A stretch of 5,738 nucleotides of DNA from Rhodospirillaceae bacterium UBA4479 (GTDB taxonomy: Bacteria > Pseudomonadota > Alphaproteobacteria > Rhodospirillales > Casp-alpha2), in assembly GCA_002389175.1 (NCBI GenBank), contig DGNZ01000411.1:1-5738 (forward strand), written 5' to 3'. Numbering within the stretch: the stretch's first letter is position 1; each line of letters starts with the position of its first letter. The position numbers and the translations under genes are program-made. This document shows positions 5,688 through 5,738 of the stretch, piece after piece. The notes beneath the pieces are model-generated. The model worked only from the letters and a program-made list of their open reading frames with translations. It was not told the origin of the DNA and searched no databases.

Positions 5688-5738
5688 CTCGCATCGGATT
5701 GCTGGCGCAGCCTGAATCTATGCGCTCAATAATTGGAG
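5681..5738 (+). CDS. Possible N-terminus of a divergent gene, cut by the window edge
   Basis: An ATG at 5681 opens a frame that stays open to the last base, reading MRTRIGLLAQPESMRSIIG. A TAAGGTG (5663-5669) 11 nt upstream could serve as a distant ribosome site, and an in-frame TAA at 5663-5665 bounds the frame on the left. A gene divergent from a LysR regulator across a 161-bp gap is a common layout, which raises the odds. However, 19 open codons occur often by chance, the ribosome site is spaced widely, and the peptide is too short to assign to a family. The window also ends in GGAG, so a true start could lie just beyond it. Confidence 0.3.
   Translation, partial: MRTRIGLLAQPESMRSIIG

Noticed and set aside
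5500..5694. Minus-strand open frame of 64 codons upstream of the LysR gene
   Set aside because: No ribosome site and no recognisable motif. It runs across the predicted promoter and palindrome and overlaps the regulator start in another frame.

Overview
The window is a compact, one-directional catabolic and transport locus on the minus strand, with no mobile element, CRISPR array, tRNA or rRNA that I can see. Read in the direction of transcription (right to left), it encodes a LysR-type regulator (5519-4563), an amidase-signature-family hydrolase (4445-2916), and the three parts of a TRAP transporter: large membrane subunit DctM (2914-1631), periplasmic binding protein DctP (1592-618) and small membrane subunit DctQ (560-33). 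A possible divergent plus-strand gene begins at 5681 and runs off the right edge.

The organism is most likely a Gram-negative alphaproteobacterium, and the Rhodobacterales/Roseobacter group is my best guess. This rests on a TRAP carboxylate transporter with a Sec-exported binding protein, moderate GC (about 50-57% in the lines I counted), and an amidase-TRAP-LysR organisation typical of the scavenging loci of marine alphaproteobacteria. No marker gene is present, so this is inference.

Region by region. 1-32: 32 bp downstream of dctQ, with no visible terminator, so the transcript may continue out of the window. 33-1592: dctQ and dctP, separated by a 57-bp gap holding a strong GC-rich hairpin. 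1593-1630: gap between dctM and dctP, containing most of a 15-bp tandem duplication that also covers the dctM stop. 1631-4445: dctM and the amidase gene, joined stop-to-start (TAA-C-ATG). 4446-4562: an AT-rich 117-bp gap with several small dyads, the likely control region of the amidase-TRAP genes. 4563-5519: the LysR gene. 5520-5738: a 219-bp upstream region with a perfect 8+8 bp palindrome directly after a predicted promoter, a second possible promoter, and the possible start of a divergent gene.

Working model: DctP captures a small organic anion in the periplasm and DctQM imports it using an ion gradient. The cytoplasmic amidase then hydrolyses an amide bond in that substrate or a derivative. 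The LysR protein senses a pathway metabolite and controls the operon. The translational coupling of amidase and dctM is the best sequence evidence that transport and hydrolysis belong together. The substrate cannot be read from the sequence. I see no wholly new type of system here. The points worth a second look are the M-P-Q subunit order with a composition step at its junction, the intercistronic hairpin, the palindromic operator candidate and the unsettled LysR start.
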